NCBI GenBank assembly: GCA_910586945.1
Contig: CAJULO010000001.1
Location: forward strand, 1 to 64,000
Direction of reading: 5' to 3'
Source of the DNA: an uncultured Christensenellaceae bacterium
GTDB lineage: Bacteria; Bacillota; Clostridia; Christensenellales; Borkfalkiaceae
DNA: 64,000 bases
Below the pieces are notes generated by a model. The model had not been told where the DNA came from. It did not search any database and worked only from the letters and a program-made list of their open reading frames with translations. The translations under genes were made by a program, and so were the position numbers. Numbering within the stretch: the stretch's first letter is position 1; each line of letters starts with the position of its first letter. Positions 34,780 through 44,359 of this stretch are shown here, piece by piece.

Positions 34780-36159
34780 CTAGAACTTTTTTCTTATTTT
34801 TTTGCTTTGTTTTTTAGCTTCACGATAAAAGAGGAAGTAGAATAACATTGTTACAATACTTGCTACTAATGCTATCCATGAAAAGCTTATATATTGTATT
34901 ATACTTGTTAAATTAAAGACAGTTAAGAAAATGAAAGGAATCATCCATATACTTTGTAATCCACCAAGCCAAATAACGCTCCATAGAGATACTGATTTTT
35001 TTCTTCGAATAAAGCTAAATAAAATTGCAAGTACAAGTAATGCCCAGATTGCAACACTAAAACATGTTAAGAGACCAAAAGCAAAAATTCCATAACTAAG
35101 CATTTGTTTTTGTGAATCAGACAAGTTTGCGAGTAAATCATTCACTACTTTATCTGGATTTGCAATATTTTCAATGATGTTGCCAATCATATCGCTCGAA
35201 GCGTTGGTTGTGTCCGTTTGCGTAGCAAGTCTTGCTTCTTTAGAATTTAATGAAGTAATTTCAGAAATAATACTCTCTAAGTTCCCAATCATTGTATTAA
35301 AACTAAATTCACCACTTTCTGATGTTGCATTGTTTTTTATAATTGTCAAAACTTCTTTGACTTGTTGCTTAATTGTTTCTTTTTGGGTATCAAGGTTATT
35401 AGCTGTTAAAATAGGAGTAATTGCCTTCATAATTTCATCTGTTGCTGTAGCTACATTCCCTAATTTTAAGGAATCCATTGCTATCTGTGCACTAGAGAGT
35501 AAGGTATCAAATTGCTCTACACTAATATTTATATTCTGTGCAACTGTTGCAATAGCCATTCTTGCAGATAGAGCTAATACAGCAGGCGTCGCTTGTGTAA
35601 CTAAATTGCTAATTGGCGTTACCCAATTGTTTTTGATATGTTCTATTAAAACTTGTTTTGTCTTGGATAAGTCTTTATCAATACCTAATTTTAAAAAATC
35701 ATATGTTTTAAAATTACAAACACCAAAGTTTACTGAAATATCTTTTGTGGCATTTTGAATATCACTTTTTGTTAAATATCCATTAAATGTATTTTTAAAT
35801 TGTTCTTCATTTATTCTATCAACTGTATTGGAAATTGTTTTATTGTCTAACTTGATATTGATTTTAGCAAATGGCATAAATAGTAGACTAATAATTGCTA
35901 TAAGAGCAATGATTAGAAAGATAAAATTCATAAAAATCAAGCGTGTATTGTATTTTTTTAATTTGTTTACCATAGCAACTGTTTCTCTGCTGTTTATTTT
36001 CTTTTTTGGGTCTACTTCCATATTTGACAAGTTAAACCGATATTGTGGGGGAATTCCTTGTACAGGAGGTTGTTTTAAGGGTTCAATATTCCCCTGTAGT
36101 CTGTTTGTAGAATTCGAATGCGCACGAGGAGTACTGCTGTTAGGAAATTGTCTATTCAT
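34780..36159 (-). CDS. membrane protein of unknown function with a helical extracytoplasmic domain
   Basis: 459 residues. Order: a Pro/Asn/Ser-rich cytoplasmic N-terminus (1-70), one membrane helix (about 75-95, IFMNFIFLIIALIAIISLLF), a large helical domain (about 100-350, with repeated Ala/Ile/Thr heptad-like stretches suggesting coiled coil), three membrane helices (about 355-445) and a basic tail (AKKQSKKIRKKF). No known domain or catalytic motif is recognised. AAGGAG precedes the ATG at 36159. The promoter and a leader hairpin are described separately. It stands alone, convergent with the MFS gene and divergent from rpsU. Confidence 0.7.
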   Translation of the reverse strand: MNRQFPNSSTPRAHSNSTNRLQGNIEPLKQPPVQGIPPQYRFNLSNMEVDPKKKINSRETVAMVNKLKKYNTRLIFMNFIFLIIALIAIISLLFMPFAKINIKLDNKTISNTVDRINEEQFKNTFNGYLTKSDIQNATKDISVNFGVCNFKTYDFLKLGIDKDLSKTKQVLIEHIKNNWVTPISNLVTQATPAVLALSARMAIATVAQNINISVEQFDTLLSSAQIAMDSLKLGNVATATDEIMKAITPILTANNLDTQKETIKQQVKEVLTIIKNNATSESGEFSFNTMIGNLESIISEITSLNSKEARLATQTDTTNASSDMIGNIIENIANPDKVVNDLLANLSDSQKQMLSYGIFAFGLLTCFSVAIWALLVLAILFSFIRRKKSVSLWSVIWLGGLQSIWMIPFIFLTVFNLTSIIQYISFSWIALVASIVTMLFYFLFYREAKKQSKKIRKKF

Positions 36160-36192
36160 AAAATATGAAAACTCCTTAATTTATTGCATATC

Positions 36193-36222
36193 ACAAAATG
36201 TATAGTACTATATACATTTTGT
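36193..36222 (-). promoter_or_regulatory. 12-bp inverted repeat in the leader of the membrane protein gene
   Basis: ACAAAATGTATA (36193-36204) and TATACATTTTGT (36211-36222) pair exactly. The repeat lies between the predicted transcript start (about 36230) and the gene, so it could be an operator or an RNA hairpin acting on the message; there is no T run. Confidence 0.5.
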
Positions 36223-36236
36223 AATAATTAAAAATT

Positions 36237-36265
36237 ATTATACAAACAGAGAGGTAAAAAGTCAA
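36237..36265 (-). promoter_or_regulatory. promoter of the membrane protein gene 34780-36159
   Basis: On the minus strand: -35 TTGACT (36260-36265), a 17-bp spacer and -10 TATAAT (36237-36242). Confidence 0.7.
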
Positions 36266-36333
36266 TAAGTTTGTAATAAAATTTGGAAAGGTAGATAAAT
36301 TTAAGTATTTTAGAAAAAAAATGATAAAAAAAG

Positions 36334-36362
36334 TTGACAAATTTTTTAAAGTAATATATAAT
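36334..36362 (+). promoter_or_regulatory. consensus promoter of rpsU
   Basis: TTGACA (36334-36339), a 17-bp spacer and TATAAT (36357-36362), about 46 nt before the start codon. It lies within the longer in-frame 5' extension, which supports the downstream start. Confidence 0.8.
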
Positions 36363-36407
36363 CGTAAAATAATAAAGGCAAGCTGTTGCAAAGGGGGCGA
36401 GAAAGCG

Positions 36408-36587
36408 ATGTCAACCGTTAAAGTTGGAGAAAATGAATCAATTGATAGTGCATTGAGACGCTTTAAAAGAAAATGCTCTCGCGATGGTATTATTGGAGAT
36501 TTGCGTCGTAAAGAATTTTACGAAAAACCATCTGTGCGTAGAAAGAAAAAATCAGAAGCAGCGCGTAAGCGTAGCAATAAAAATTAG
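36408..36587 (+). CDS. rpsU: 30S ribosomal protein bS21
   Basis: 59 residues, highly basic. STVKVGENESIDSALRRFKR and the Arg/Lys-rich C-terminus are standard for bS21. The ATG at 36408 is chosen over 36321 because the promoter lies between them and AAGGGGG precedes it. It helps anti-Shine-Dalgarno pairing on the small subunit. A terminator follows 8 nt after the stop. Confidence 0.95.
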   Translation: MSTVKVGENESIDSALRRFKRKCSRDGIIGDLRRKEFYEKPSVRRKKKSEAARKRSNKN

Positions 36588-36594
36588 TTGTACT

Positions 36595-36625
36595 AAAGCC
36601 TGTTCAAATGTAACAGGCTTTTTTC
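36595..36625 (+). terminator. terminator after rpsU
   Basis: AAAGCCTGTT (36595-36604) pairs with AACAGGCTTT (36612-36621), followed by TTTT. It likely attenuates but may not fully block reading into the next gene. Confidence 0.8.
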
Positions 36626-36679
36626 AATCAAAATGCAAGATAAGAGAAAGCACTTTAGTCGAAAGGAGTAAGATACACG

Positions 36680-37096
36680 ATGTCTAAACAAAAAACTGTA
36701 AAAAACATTGCAAAAGAAGCTAAATCAAGATTGAAAAATGGATTTTGGAAAGATTGTAAACAACAAAGGCAAAAAGAACTTGATAAGGCAAGGGACGCTG
36801 GAGTTGCAGAAAGTAGAGCAAGTAAATATTTTGCAGAAAAAGTTGGACAGAGCATTGCATGTGAAAAGGAAGATGAATTTTACTTAAAAGTGAAAGAAAT
36901 GTTGCTAACACATGGTGAAGTGAGTGATGCGATTGGTCGCTTAACAGATAAAGAATATTTTGAAAAATTATCTTATGAAGAGCGTCAACGTTATACTTTA
37001 GCATTATCTTCTAAATATTTACGAGCTCTTGAACGATTTAAAAAGGAAGTAGAGTTTGAGCGTTATTTAGAAAAGACAAAAGAGAATAAAGCATAG
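36680..37096 (+). CDS. conserved-looking small basic helical protein, function unknown
   Basis: 138 residues, strongly charged and predicted all-helical, without membrane segments or Cys motifs. The stretch KNIAKEAKSRLKNGFWKDCK opens the protein; later parts include GEVSDAIGRLTDKEYFEKLS and ERQRYTLALSSKYLRALERF. It is not GatB/YqeY, despite sitting after rpsU where yqeY often lies in Bacillota, and not RecX. AAAGGAG lies well before the ATG at 36680. pcrA follows by 9 nt, so it is co-transcribed with pcrA-ligA. A nucleic-acid-related role is only a guess from context. Confidence 0.7.
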   Translation: MSKQKTVKNIAKEAKSRLKNGFWKDCKQQRQKELDKARDAGVAESRASKYFAEKVGQSIACEKEDEFYLKVKEMLLTHGEVSDAIGRLTDKEYFEKLSYEERQRYTLALSSKYLRALERFKKEVEFERYLEKTKENKA

Positions 37097-37105
37097 AGGG
37101 AAGAT

Positions 37106-39379
37106 ATGCACGAATTACTAACGAACTTAAATGCAGAACAAATTTTACCAGTTACTACAACAGAAGGAGCTGTACTAGTATTTGCAGGAGCAGGAAGCGG
37201 AAAAACGCGCGTTTTAACAACGCGTATAACCTATTTAATGCAAGAAAAAAACATTTTACCAAATCATATTTTAGCAATTACATTTACCAATAAAGCGGCA
37301 AGGGAAATGCAAGAGCGTTTGCAGATGTTGTGTAATATTGACGGTATGTGGTGTTGTACAATACATAGTATGTGTGTACGCATTTTGCGTCAATTTGGCG
37401 ATAGATTGGGATACAGTAGTAGTTTTTCAATCTATGGGGATGCAGAAAGAGATAGTATCTTAAAACGACTTTTTAAAGAGCAAGATATTGAGGAAGAAAA
37501 AGATATTCGCCATATTAAAAATAATATTTTGAAAGCAAAAACGCTTGGCCTTTCCCCACAACAATATTTAGAAGCAAATAGTACTATAGAGAAGATTGAT
37601 ATAGTTACGCAAATTTATAAACAATATATACAAGTTTTAAAGGATAATAATGCCATTGATTTTGACGGACTCTTGATGGAAACTTTGACATTATTAAAAA
37701 CAAATGCTGAAGTGCTTCATCATTATGCACAGAAATTTCAATATATTCATGTAGATGAATTCCAAGATACAAATGCCGTACAGTTTGAGATAATCTTATT
37801 ATTGGCAAGTCATTGGGGCAATGTCTTTGTTGTAGGGGATGATGACCAAAGCATCTATGGTTGGCGGGGTGCTCAGATTGATAACATTTTAAAATTTGAT
37901 AGCTATTTTCCGAATGCACAGCGTTTTAAGCTAGAGAGAAATTACCGGTCGACAAAACACATCATTGCACTAGCAAATGCAGTCATTCAAAATAACCACT
38001 ATCGTCAAGAAAAGGCATTATGGACAGAGGCAGAAGAGGGAGAACATGCAAATGCTATTGCTGTCGAGAGAGAACAAGAAGAGGCTTTTTTGGTAGCAAG
38101 ACAAATCTCCAGTTATATTACAAATGGTGGTGCATATGGAGATATCGCCGTACTGATGCGGATAAATGCAATATCTCGTTCCTTTGAACAAGAGTTTATG
38201 AAGTATGGCATCCCTTTTAAGATATACGGAGGGTTTCGCTTCTATGAGCGTAAAGAAATTAAAGATATTTTAGCATATTTACGCATTATAAATAATCCAA
38301 ATGATGGAGAAGCAATTTTAAGAATTATCAATTTACCGAAACGAGGTATAGGTTTAAAAACAGTTGAAACTTTATTACGCTATGCAAGAAGCTACTCTAT
38401 CTCATTGTATGATGCTATTTTAAATAGTAAAAATGCCGGCATAAGTGGTGCAACCTTAAAAAAATTAGAAGAGTTTGAAAGATTGCTTGTATATCTTATT
38501 GCGTGTGGTAAAAAATGTAATTTAGTAGAACTTTTAGAGCAAGTATTAAAAAGTACAAATATTTTGCAGCTCTATAGCGATAAAAAAGATGAAGAAAGTG
38601 TTGCAAAAATGGCAAATATACAGGAATTTATCAATGCCGTTGAAGAATATGCAAATCTAAATGCAAAAGCCACTCTTGCAGATTTTTTAAATGAAGTTAC
38701 TTTAAGTAGTGATTTAGATGAGGAAAGCAATAAAATCAATGGACAAACTGTTACACTAGCGACGATACATGCTGTAAAAGGGTTGGAATTTCCTGTTGTC
38801 TTTTTAGTGGGAATGGAAGATGGGATTTTACCACTTTCGCGTGCACAAGACAATGTAAAAGAGCTAGAAGAAGAGCGTAGACTACTGTATGTTGCCATTA
38901 CAAGAGCAAAGAAAAAAATTTATTTTACGCGTGCAAAAAATAGATTTATGTATGGAATGCAAAAAGAGAGTATATCTTCTCGCTTTATGAAAGAGCTTGC
39001 AAGTGAATTAGATTTATCTAATTTTTTATCAAAATCTGTACTCAATGCATATTATGAAAGACATAGTTATGACAGAAGTCCAAGTTACGATAGTCCAAAA
39101 AGCTTTTATAGAGAAGAAGAACGCAGTATTGCGACTAAAGAATTTGCTTTTTCCGCCGCCGCAAATTTTAAGCGTGGCATGCAAGAGAATACAAATACAA
39201 CAATTGGTAAAGACTATGGGCAGTACACTGTGGGAAGAAAGGTTTTACATACAAAATTTGGAAAAGGTACAATTATATCCACGGAAGGAAGTGGAAAAAA
39301 TTTAATTGCAACGATTGCCTTTGAAGGATTTGGTATGAAACAGCTCTCTGTACAGATTGCCCCTTTACAACTTTTATAA
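37106..39379 (+). CDS. pcrA: ATP-dependent DNA helicase PcrA/UvrD
   Basis: 757 residues. It is a superfamily 1A 3'-5' helicase acting in repair and in replication-transcription conflicts. The motifs in order are LNAEQ (Q motif), AGAGSGKT (Walker A), TFTNKAAREM (Ia), DEFQDTN (II), GDDDQSIYGWRGA (III), LERNYRS (IV), TIHAVKGLEF (V) and LYVAITRAK (VI). The C-terminal region ending in GRKVLHTKFGKGTIIS is the RNA polymerase-binding Tudor-like motif of PcrA. It is followed by ligA, the usual partner. Confidence 0.97.
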   Translation: MHELLTNLNAEQILPVTTTEGAVLVFAGAGSGKTRVLTTRITYLMQEKNILPNHILAITFTNKAAREMQERLQMLCNIDGMWCCTIHSMCVRILRQFGDRLGYSSSFSIYGDAERDSILKRLFKEQDIEEEKDIRHIKNNILKAKTLGLSPQQYLEANSTIEKIDIVTQIYKQYIQVLKDNNAIDFDGLLMETLTLLKTNAEVLHHYAQKFQYIHVDEFQDTNAVQFEIILLLASHWGNVFVVGDDDQSIYGWRGAQIDNILKFDSYFPNAQRFKLERNYRSTKHIIALANAVIQNNHYRQEKALWTEAEEGEHANAIAVEREQEEAFLVARQISSYITNGGAYGDIAVLMRINAISRSFEQEFMKYGIPFKIYGGFRFYERKEIKDILAYLRIINNPNDGEAILRIINLPKRGIGLKTVETLLRYARSYSISLYDAILNSKNAGISGATLKKLEEFERLLVYLIACGKKCNLVELLEQVLKSTNILQLYSDKKDEESVAKMANIQEFINAVEEYANLNAKATLADFLNEVTLSSDLDEESNKINGQTVTLATIHAVKGLEFPVVFLVGMEDGILPLSRAQDNVKELEEERRLLYVAITRAKKKIYFTRAKNRFMYGMQKESISSRFMKELASELDLSNFLSKSVLNAYYERHSYDRSPSYDSPKSFYREEERSIATKEFAFSAAANFKRGMQENTNTTIGKDYGQYTVGRKVLHTKFGKGTIISTEGSGKNLIATIAFEGFGMKQLSVQIAPLQLL

Positions 39380-39398
39380 AAAAATCAATAGGTTGTGT

Positions 39399-41351
39399 AT
39401 GAAAGAAAATATTGGTAATATGCAAGCAATTATTGATAAACTCAATGCGTGGAGCTATGCATATTATGTACTTGACAATCCAGTAGTAGAAGATAAAGTG
39501 TATGATACACTTTATGACGAACTGGTTAATTTGGAACAGAAATACAATTTGATTTTGCCAGATTCTCCAACACGACGGGTTGGAGATAAGCTAATAGATT
39601 CCTTTCAAAAACATAGGCATCTACACAAATTATATAGTTTAGATAAAGCAACAACAATAGAGCAAATGCAGGCCTTCTTTCAGCGGATAGAAAAGGTTGA
39701 AAATAATGCACAATATACGGTAGAGTACAAATATGATGGAATTACAGTTTGTCTAACCTATGAAAACGGCTATTTTCAATGTGCAACTACCCGCGGTAAT
39801 GGCAAGGTGGGAGAAGATGTTACACAACAAGTTTTACCGATTCAATCTTTTCCACTGAAAATAGAATATGTAGGAAAATTAGAGGTGAAAGGCGAAGCAA
39901 TTATGCGTCTGTCCGCCTTGGAAAAATATAATCGTACTGCAGAAGAAAAGTTAAAAAATGCGCGTAATGCTGTAGGGGGTGCAATCCGCAACTTAGATAG
40001 TTCTGTCAGTAAAAAACGCAATATTGAAATCTTTTTTTATGATATCAACTATATTGAAAATAATGGTATACAAACACAGATGGAGAGTCTCGCTTTTTTA
40101 AAGAAAAATGGATTTAAAATTTTTGAAGACTCTATTCTCTGTAAAAGTAGAGAATCTGTATTACAAGCAATTGAACAAATCAATGAAAAACGCCAGCAAT
40201 TAGATGTTCTAACAGATGGTGTTGTTATTAAAGTAGATAGTTTTAGGATGCGAGAAGAGATAGGATATACAGATAAATTTCCTAAGTGGGCAATTGCTTA
40301 TAAATTTCAAGCGGAAGAAAAAATCACAACAATCAAACAGGTCGTTTGGCAGGTGGGTAGAACAGGTAAAATTACCCCTCTTGCAGAAGTCGAGCCGATT
40401 GAACTTGCAGGAGCAACAGTACGCCGTGCAACATTGAATAATTTTGCAGATATTGCACGAAAAAAAATTCAATTGGGTAGCAGTGTGTATATTCGTAGAA
40501 GTAATGAAGTTATTCCAGAGATTTTAATGGCAATAGAAGGAACGGGCAATGGAGCTATTATGCCACCAACAACTTGTATTTATTGTGGAGCAGAGATTAT
40601 AGAGGACGGAGCAAATTTATTTTGTAGCAATAGAGAATGTCCACCGCGTGTAGTTGCGAGTTTAGTGCATTTTGCCAGCAATGATGGTATGCATATTGAT
40701 ACTTTATCTGAAAAGACAATTGAACTTTTTTATCATCAAAAATTAGTGCAAAAATTCAGCGATATCTACCGCTTGACAGAGGAAAAACTTTTGCATTTAG
40801 AGGGATTTAAAGAAAAGAAAATTCAAAACTTGTTACAAGCAATTGAAAATTCTAAAAAAACAAAATTTGAACAATTTTTATTCGCGTTAGGGATTGATGG
40901 TATAGGGAAAGTTGCAGCAAATGATATAGCAAAACATTTTCAAAACTTGCAGAATTTACAGCAAGCAACATTTGCAGACCTATTAGAAATTGAACAGATA
41001 GGCGAAAAGACGGCAACAAACATTGTAAATTTTTTTCAAGATAAAAACAATATTGACGAACTAGAAGCTTTACAAAGGTTAGGTGTAAGTATTACAAAGC
41101 CAATAGAAAGAAAGGATGGTAAGTTTGCAAAACAATATGTTGTATTGACTGGCGTATTAAAAGAATGTAAACGCAAAGATGCAGAAAAATGGATTGAAGC
41201 AGAGGGTGGTATCTGTCAAAATGCAGTTACCAATAAGACGAGCTTAGTCATTGCAGGAGAAAATGCAGGGAGTAAACTAGAGAAAGCAAAAGCTATGGGT
41301 ATTTCTATATTGAATGAAGATGGATTTTTACAACTTTTAAAAAAGCAATAA
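39399..41351 (+). CDS. ligA: NAD-dependent DNA ligase
   Basis: 650 residues from the ATG at 39399; the longer reading from 39357 overlaps pcrA and lacks a ribosome site. Domains: Ia (1-60), the adenylation domain with Lys111 in EYKYDG, an OB fold (VWQVGRTGKITPLA), a zinc finger (CIYCGAEI...CSNRECP), helix-hairpin-helix repeats (LFALGIDGIGKVAA) and a C-terminal BRCT (from YVVLTGVL). It seals nicks using NAD. Confidence 0.96.
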   Translation: MKENIGNMQAIIDKLNAWSYAYYVLDNPVVEDKVYDTLYDELVNLEQKYNLILPDSPTRRVGDKLIDSFQKHRHLHKLYSLDKATTIEQMQAFFQRIEKVENNAQYTVEYKYDGITVCLTYENGYFQCATTRGNGKVGEDVTQQVLPIQSFPLKIEYVGKLEVKGEAIMRLSALEKYNRTAEEKLKNARNAVGGAIRNLDSSVSKKRNIEIFFYDINYIENNGIQTQMESLAFLKKNGFKIFEDSILCKSRESVLQAIEQINEKRQQLDVLTDGVVIKVDSFRMREEIGYTDKFPKWAIAYKFQAEEKITTIKQVVWQVGRTGKITPLAEVEPIELAGATVRRATLNNFADIARKKIQLGSSVYIRRSNEVIPEILMAIEGTGNGAIMPPTTCIYCGAEIIEDGANLFCSNRECPPRVVASLVHFASNDGMHIDTLSEKTIELFYHQKLVQKFSDIYRLTEEKLLHLEGFKEKKIQNLLQAIENSKKTKFEQFLFALGIDGIGKVAANDIAKHFQNLQNLQQATFADLLEIEQIGEKTATNIVNFFQDKNNIDELEALQRLGVSITKPIERKDGKFAKQYVVLTGVLKECKRKDAEKWIEAEGGICQNAVTNKTSLVIAGENAGSKLEKAKAMGISILNEDGFLQLLKKQ

Positions 41352-41366
41352 AGTTGATAAAAAAGG

Positions 41367-41395
41367 TTGAAAAATAAAAGGTTTTTTGATATAAT
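41367..41395 (+). promoter_or_regulatory. promoter of rpoZ
   Basis: TTGAAA (41367-41372), a 17-bp spacer and TATAAT (41390-41395), 30 nt before the start codon. Confidence 0.7.
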
Positions 41396-41425
41396 AAAAA
41401 AAAATAAAAGAATGAGGTCAGCAGT

Positions 41426-41647
41426 ATGATAAATGAACCAGCAGTTGACAAACTATTGCATACATTAAATAAAGAGGACATGGAAGTTTCAAGATATGAA
41501 CTTTGCATTATGGTTGCTAAGCGTGCTAGACAAATTATTGACCAAGAACAAAGTCAAGGAATCAGTGAATTGCCAGGGAATGTAAAGGAAATTGCACTTG
41601 CATGTCAAGAAATACTTTCTGGAAAAGTAGTAGCCATTAAAGATTAG
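41426..41647 (+). CDS. rpoZ: RNA polymerase omega subunit
   Basis: 73 residues. The segment SRYELCIMVAKRARQI matches the omega core (S-R-Y-x-L-V-x-x-V-A-K-R-A-R), and the C-terminal GKVVAIKD is typical. Omega aids assembly of the polymerase beta-prime subunit. GAGGT lies 8 nt before the ATG. It sits before priA, as in many Bacillota, but the usual gmk before it and coaBC after it are absent from this window. Confidence 0.92.
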   Translation: MINEPAVDKLLHTLNKEDMEVSRYELCIMVAKRARQIIDQEQSQGISELPGNVKEIALACQEILSGKVVAIKD

Positions 41648-41704
41648 TTAAAATGTCCTCTCTTCAAGATAAGAGGGGATTTCTCATATACAAATAGGTA
41701 AAAT

Positions 41705-43885
41705 ATGATAGCAGAAGTCATCGTAGATATTGTACACAGTGATGTTGATAAAATTTTTGACTATATAATGATAGAAAATGTACAATTAGGTAGTCGTGTA
41801 AAAGTTCCGTTCGGCCAAGGCAATAAATTGATTGAAGGATATGTAATAGGCATAAAGGAAGAATCAAGTTGGCCGCTAGAAAAAGTAAAAAAAATTACTA
41901 GTATTATTGATTGTCCTCTCTCTGCTGAAAGTATATATTTAATGCATACTCTAAGTAGACGCTATCAACAACCTAAGGCAAGCATATTGCGTTTGTTTTT
42001 ACCAAGTGAAATGCGTAGAGGGAATGTTCATGAAAAAATAGAGCAAAGTGTATATTTGGTAGAAGAAAATCTAAATATTGCAAGTATATCTAAAAATGCA
42101 AAAAAGCAACTTGAGGCAATTGCCTATTTTCAATTAGAAAGACGTTGTACACTTTTTGCAGCCAATAAAAAATTTGGAAATGCAGCAATTCAAAAACTAA
42201 TACAAAAGGGTATTTTAAAGAAAGTAGAAGAACAAATTTTTAGAAAACCATACAGGAACTTGCAAGATAAAAGTGATACACACATATTGACAAAAGAACA
42301 ACAAGAAGCAATAGAAAAAATACAGTCTTCAGAGAAACAAGTACAACTTATACATGGTGTAACTGGAAGTGGTAAAACAGAAATTTATATGCATGCCATT
42401 ACAAATTGTTTACAGCAGGGGAAAACCGCTATATTTTTGGTGCCAGAAATTGCCTTAACGCCGCAGATGCTAAAAAGTTTGCGTGGTCGTTTTCAAAGTG
42501 CAGTTGCCATATTACATAGTAGACTTTCTGCAGGAGAACGATTTGACGAGTGGACAAGATTAAAAGAGGGAGAAGCAAAAATTGCTGTAGGTGCAAGAGG
42601 AGCTATTTTTGCTCCATTAGAAGATATTGGATTGATTGTGATTGATGAAGAACATGATACAAGTTATCAAAGTGAAAGTGCGCCTCGATACAATGCTATA
42701 CAAGTTGCCAAGATGCGTGCGAAATGGAATAACTGTAAAGTCATTTTAGGCAGTGCAACCCCATCTATTGAAAGCTATTTATTTGCGAAAAATGGACACT
42801 ATCATTTAATAGAATTACATAACCGCGTCAATCAACAGAGTATGCCTCAAATTCTATTTGCTGATATGCGGCAGCAGTTACGCAATGGCAATGCGAGTAT
42901 TTTTTCAGATATATTACAAGATGAAATACAAGTATGTCTACAAAAAAAAGAACAAGTGATTTTGTTTTTAAATCGGCGTGGTTATGCACAATCAGTGCAA
43001 TGTAGACAATGTGGATATGTACATACTTGTTCACATTGTGATGTTGCTTTAACCTATCATAGAACAGAGAATCTTTTAAAATGTCATTTTTGTGGTAGTC
43101 AATATACACCAGTGCAACATTGTGTCAACTGTAATAGTACATCGTTAACTTATAATGGATATGGTACACAACAGGTAGTAAAAGAGTTGCAAAAACTGTA
43201 TCCAAATGCTATAATTTTGCGGATGGATAATGATACTACGAATAGTAAGGAAGGACATTTAAAAATCACTGAAATGTTTGCAAAAGGCAATGCTGATATT
43301 TTAGTGGGCACGCAGATGATTGCAAAAGGCCATGACTTTCCAAATGTTACACTTGTTGGTATTTTGAATGCCGACCAAAGTTTATATTTTGATGATTTTA
43401 GAAGCAATGAAAGAACTTTTCAATTGATTATGCAAGTTGCAGGTCGCAGTGGTAGAGGACAAAAGGAAGGAAAGGTTATTTTACAAACTTATAATTGTCA
43501 AAATCCAATTTTGCGTTATGCAGCAGATGGAAATTATAAAGATTTTTTTGCAAATGAAATCAATTTACGGCAGGCGACATATTATCCGCCCTATAGTATT
43601 ATTGTGCGTGTTTTAGTGCGTAGTGCGGAAAAAGAAAATGCATTAGATACTCTAAAAACAGTCTATACGAAGCTGGAAAAAATTTATATAGAAAATAAAA
43701 AAGATTTTGTCTTCTTTCACAAAATGATTGCACCAGTAAAAAAACTACAAAATAAATGGCGATATCAAATTTTAATGCGTCTATGCAATAAAAATTTATT
43801 ATCAGAAATTTATACTGCTGTAACAACAATAAAAACAGATAAGGCAAATCTATATGTAGAAGAAAATCCAAATAATTTACAATAA
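41705..43885 (+). CDS. priA: primosomal replication restart helicase PriA
   Basis: 726 residues. It restarts stalled forks. The 3' DNA-binding domain comes first (DIVHSDVDKIFDY, RVKVPFG), then a helicase domain with GVTGSGKTEIYM (Walker A), VIDEEHD (Walker B) and LGSATPSIES. A zinc-binding cluster contains CRQCGYVHTCSHCDVAL and CHFCGSQ...CVNCNS, and the final helicase motif is QVAGRSGRG. All eight Cys of the zinc region are visible. def follows by 12 nt. Confidence 0.96.
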   Translation: MIAEVIVDIVHSDVDKIFDYIMIENVQLGSRVKVPFGQGNKLIEGYVIGIKEESSWPLEKVKKITSIIDCPLSAESIYLMHTLSRRYQQPKASILRLFLPSEMRRGNVHEKIEQSVYLVEENLNIASISKNAKKQLEAIAYFQLERRCTLFAANKKFGNAAIQKLIQKGILKKVEEQIFRKPYRNLQDKSDTHILTKEQQEAIEKIQSSEKQVQLIHGVTGSGKTEIYMHAITNCLQQGKTAIFLVPEIALTPQMLKSLRGRFQSAVAILHSRLSAGERFDEWTRLKEGEAKIAVGARGAIFAPLEDIGLIVIDEEHDTSYQSESAPRYNAIQVAKMRAKWNNCKVILGSATPSIESYLFAKNGHYHLIELHNRVNQQSMPQILFADMRQQLRNGNASIFSDILQDEIQVCLQKKEQVILFLNRRGYAQSVQCRQCGYVHTCSHCDVALTYHRTENLLKCHFCGSQYTPVQHCVNCNSTSLTYNGYGTQQVVKELQKLYPNAIILRMDNDTTNSKEGHLKITEMFAKGNADILVGTQMIAKGHDFPNVTLVGILNADQSLYFDDFRSNERTFQLIMQVAGRSGRGQKEGKVILQTYNCQNPILRYAADGNYKDFFANEINLRQATYYPPYSIIVRVLVRSAEKENALDTLKTVYTKLEKIYIENKKDFVFFHKMIAPVKKLQNKWRYQILMRLCNKNLLSEIYTAVTTIKTDKANLYVEENPNNLQ

Positions 43886-43897
43886 AGGGAGAAAAAT

Positions 43898-44359
43898 ATG
43901 GCACTTAGAACGATTGTGCAAGAAGGCGATGCAGTTTTACGCAAAAAAACTTTTGCTGTTGAAGTTTTTGATGCAAAATTACATGAATTGCTTGATGATA
44001 TGAAAGATACTATGCAACATGCTGAAGGAGCAGGACTAGCTGCTCCGCAAATAGGCATATTGCGTAAAATTGTCGTTATTCAAGTGGAAGAAGGGTATTT
44101 TGAACTTATCAATCCTAAAATTATTGAATCTACTGGCGAACAAGTTGGACCGGAAGGATGTCTATCAATACAAGGTAAATATGGTATAGTTGCACGTCCA
44201 CAATCTGTGAAAGTAGAGTATCAAGATAGATATGCCAAAGTACAACAGTTGACTGCTGTCGATTTTTTTGCGCGTGCAGTATGTCATGAACTTGACCATT
44301 TAGATGGGATACTCTATATAGATAAAGCAACAGAACTGAGAATTGAGAGGAAACGATGA
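43898..44359 (+). CDS. def: peptide deformylase
   Basis: 153 residues. The three family motifs are GAGLAAPQIG, EGCLS and HELDH (metal-binding HExxH). It removes the N-formyl group from nascent proteins. It overlaps fmt by four bases (ATGA), the standard def-fmt coupling. Confidence 0.96.
   Translation: MALRTIVQEGDAVLRKKTFAVEVFDAKLHELLDDMKDTMQHAEGAGLAAPQIGILRKIVVIQVEEGYFELINPKIIESTGEQVGPEGCLSIQGKYGIVARPQSVKVEYQDRYAKVQQLTAVDFFARAVCHELDHLDGILYIDKATELRIERKR

Noticed and set aside
36680..37096. GatB/YqeY identity for the gene after rpsU
   Set aside because: The position would fit, but none of the YqeY sequence features are present.
41653..41681. Hairpin CCTCTCTT/AAGAGGGG between rpoZ and priA as a terminator
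   Set aside because: The stem has a G-U pair and no T run follows, so intrinsic termination is doubtful.
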